Of a DNA stretch of 13,587 nucleotides, positions 12,773-13,587 are shown one piece after another. The notes below the pieces were generated by a model that was not told the DNA's origin, searched no databases, and saw only the letters and a list, made by a program, of their open reading frames with translations. A program made the translations under genes and the position numbers. This DNA comes from Erysipelotrichaceae bacterium (GTDB taxonomy: Bacteria > Bacillota_I > Bacilli_A > Erysipelotrichales > Erysipelotrichaceae). The stretch is taken from NCBI GenBank assembly GCA_027449005.1, contig DAIDML010000086.1:1-13587 (forward strand), in the 5' to 3' direction. The first letter of the stretch is position 1; every line of letters begins with the position of its first letter.

Positions 12773-13587
12773 TCAAGCGTGTCCTTCTTTTTCAAGTAAG
12801 ATGGTTTGCTTGTTCACAGATGTGATGGAGATGTTCATCCACACAATGGCTCCGATGATGATGGCACCTCCTAGTATGGAATTAATGTGAATACTTTCTC
12901 CTAAAATGAAAAACACCCAAATAGGATTAAGAATGGGTTCAATGGTGGTGATCAGATTGGCACTTAATGCACTGATCAGTTGGATGCCTTTCGCAAAGAA
13001 CACATACCCTAAACCAAGCTGTACAATGCCCATGAAGATAAGCAGTGCCCATGGAATAAGTTCAAAGGTAAGGGAAGTGTCTAACCAAAGCATAGGGAGC
13101 AAGACAATGGACATGAGTTGTCCAAGATACGTGGATTCTAAAGGTTCCACCAAAGGATGTTTGTTTAAGACAAACACAAAGGCAAAGGATAATCCACTGC
13201 CCAAGGCCAATAGATTACCGATTTGAGCATCCAACTGGATGTCTTGAAAGAAAAACAAAAGCATTCCCACTAAAACAATGAAGAAGGTTCTTCTCTCGAT
13301 GGGATGAGGTTTTAAACGATAAACGAGTTGATTTAGAAGAATGATGAATAGAATAGACGTGTATTGAAGCATGATCGCATTCGCCGCACTGGTGAGTTTA
13401 TTAGCACTAATAAATAAGACCGTAGTTAAAAACATAAAGAAACCAGAAAAAACATTGTAGCGATTGATTTTAAGAGTGAATGATCCTTTGACAATACCAA
13501 TCATGAAGGCAGCGAGTAAACCTCGCACCAAGGATATAGTTAAGGCATTAAAAGGAATGGCTTTAGAAAGTAGTCCACCTAAACTCC
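12773..13587 (-). CDS. EamA/DMT-family transporter, 5' end cut by window edge
   Basis: At least 271 codons of a drug/metabolite-transporter-superfamily membrane protein are present. The frame stays open to the right edge, and the residues there (SLGGLLSKAIPFNALTISLV, just before the RGLLAAF stretch) match the first helix and the following F-x-x-x-R region of EamA proteins, so only the first few residues are missing. About ten hydrophobic helices are visible in two repeats. The second repeat starts near G-N-L-L-A-L-G-S-G-L-S-F and ends with the EamA hallmark I-E-P-I-L-N-P-I-W followed by I-L-G-E-S and a last glycine-rich helix. Members export metabolites or amino acids, or import small solutes; the substrate here is unknown. 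The next gene on the same strand is an amino acid permease 40 bp downstream, which hints at related substrates but does not prove it. A TTG at 13531 is internal. Confidence 0.85.
   Translation of the reverse strand, partial: SLGGLLSKAIPFNALTISLVRGLLAAFMIGIVKGSFTLKINRYNVFSGFFMFLTTVLFISANKLTSAANAIMLQYTSILFIILLNQLVYRLKPHPIERRTFFIVLVGMLLFFFQDIQLDAQIGNLLALGSGLSFAFVFVLNKHPLVEPLESTYLGQLMSIVLLPMLWLDTSLTFELIPWALLIFMGIVQLGLGYVFFAKGIQLISALSANLITTIEPILNPIWVFFILGESIHINSILGGAIIIGAIVWMNISITSVNKQTILLEKEGHA

Noticed and set aside
12733..12795. Earlier start for the amino acid permease adding 21 residues
   Set aside because: The extension is polar, overlaps the preceding gene's end and lacks a Shine-Dalgarno; AGGAGA precedes the ATG at 12732.
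13529..13531. TTG as the start of the EamA-family gene
   Set aside because: The open frame continues upstream to the window edge with residues that match the first EamA helix, so the true start is outside the window.
1..13587. TGA recoding as Trp, as in some Mollicutes
   Set aside because: TGA ends several genes at overlaps and beside terminators (for example 317-319, 474-476 and 2307-2309), and Trp is encoded by TGG throughout.
1..13587. Defence system, prophage, CRISPR array or transposon
   Set aside because: All genes belong to transport or two-component families, no transposase, integrase, nuclease or spaced direct repeats were seen, and operons are intact.

Overview
The window looks like the chromosome of a low-GC Gram-positive bacterium (Bacillota). 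The evidence is AT-rich sequence, strong AGGAGG-type ribosome binding sites, intrinsic terminators with U-runs, a consensus CcpA/cre site, lipoprotein-anchored binding proteins and YesM/YesN-type regulators. TGA is used as a stop and TGG as Trp, so the code is standard; this argues against Mycoplasma or Spiroplasma but not against Erysipelotrichia- or Acholeplasma-like groups. The genus cannot be fixed from this sequence alone.

Region 1 (1-3173, + strand) is metal uptake. It opens with the last 105 codons of feoB (ferrous iron permease). A 54-codon FeoB-associated CxxC membrane protein gene overlaps the feoB end, and an intrinsic terminator straddles that small gene's stop codon. A promoter followed by a Fur-family-type operator then drives cbiM-cbiQ-cbiO, an energy-coupling-factor (ECF) transporter for Co, Ni or a similar divalent metal. 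Its CbiM carries a large insertion flanked by Asp/His-rich runs, and no separate CbiN gene is present. The operon ends at a second terminator.

Region 2 (3174-11430, + strand) is sugar sensing and sugar uptake. Three overlapping genes encode a YesN-type response regulator (REC + AraC HTH), a YesM-type membrane histidine kinase and a lipoprotein of the MglB type. The lipoprotein retains nearly all the glucose/galactose and Ca2+ ligands known from E. coli MglB. A 98-bp gap holds a promoter, a cre site and inverted repeats. Next come a ChvE-type multiple-sugar-binding lipoprotein, a strong stem-loop, a double-ABC ATPase (GguA/MmsA type) and a permease (GguB/MmsB type). The simplest reading is that the MglB-like lipoprotein reports extracellular sugar to the kinase, the regulator activates the ChvE-GguAB transporter, and CcpA shuts it down on preferred carbon. 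No catabolic enzymes lie in the window.

Region 3 (11413-13587, - strand) is convergent to region 2 and shares its terminator. It holds a complete APC-superfamily amino acid permease gene, preceded by an EamA/DMT-family transporter gene that runs off the right edge. No gap between genes exceeds 100 bp, and I saw no tRNA, rRNA, CRISPR, insertion sequence or attachment site.
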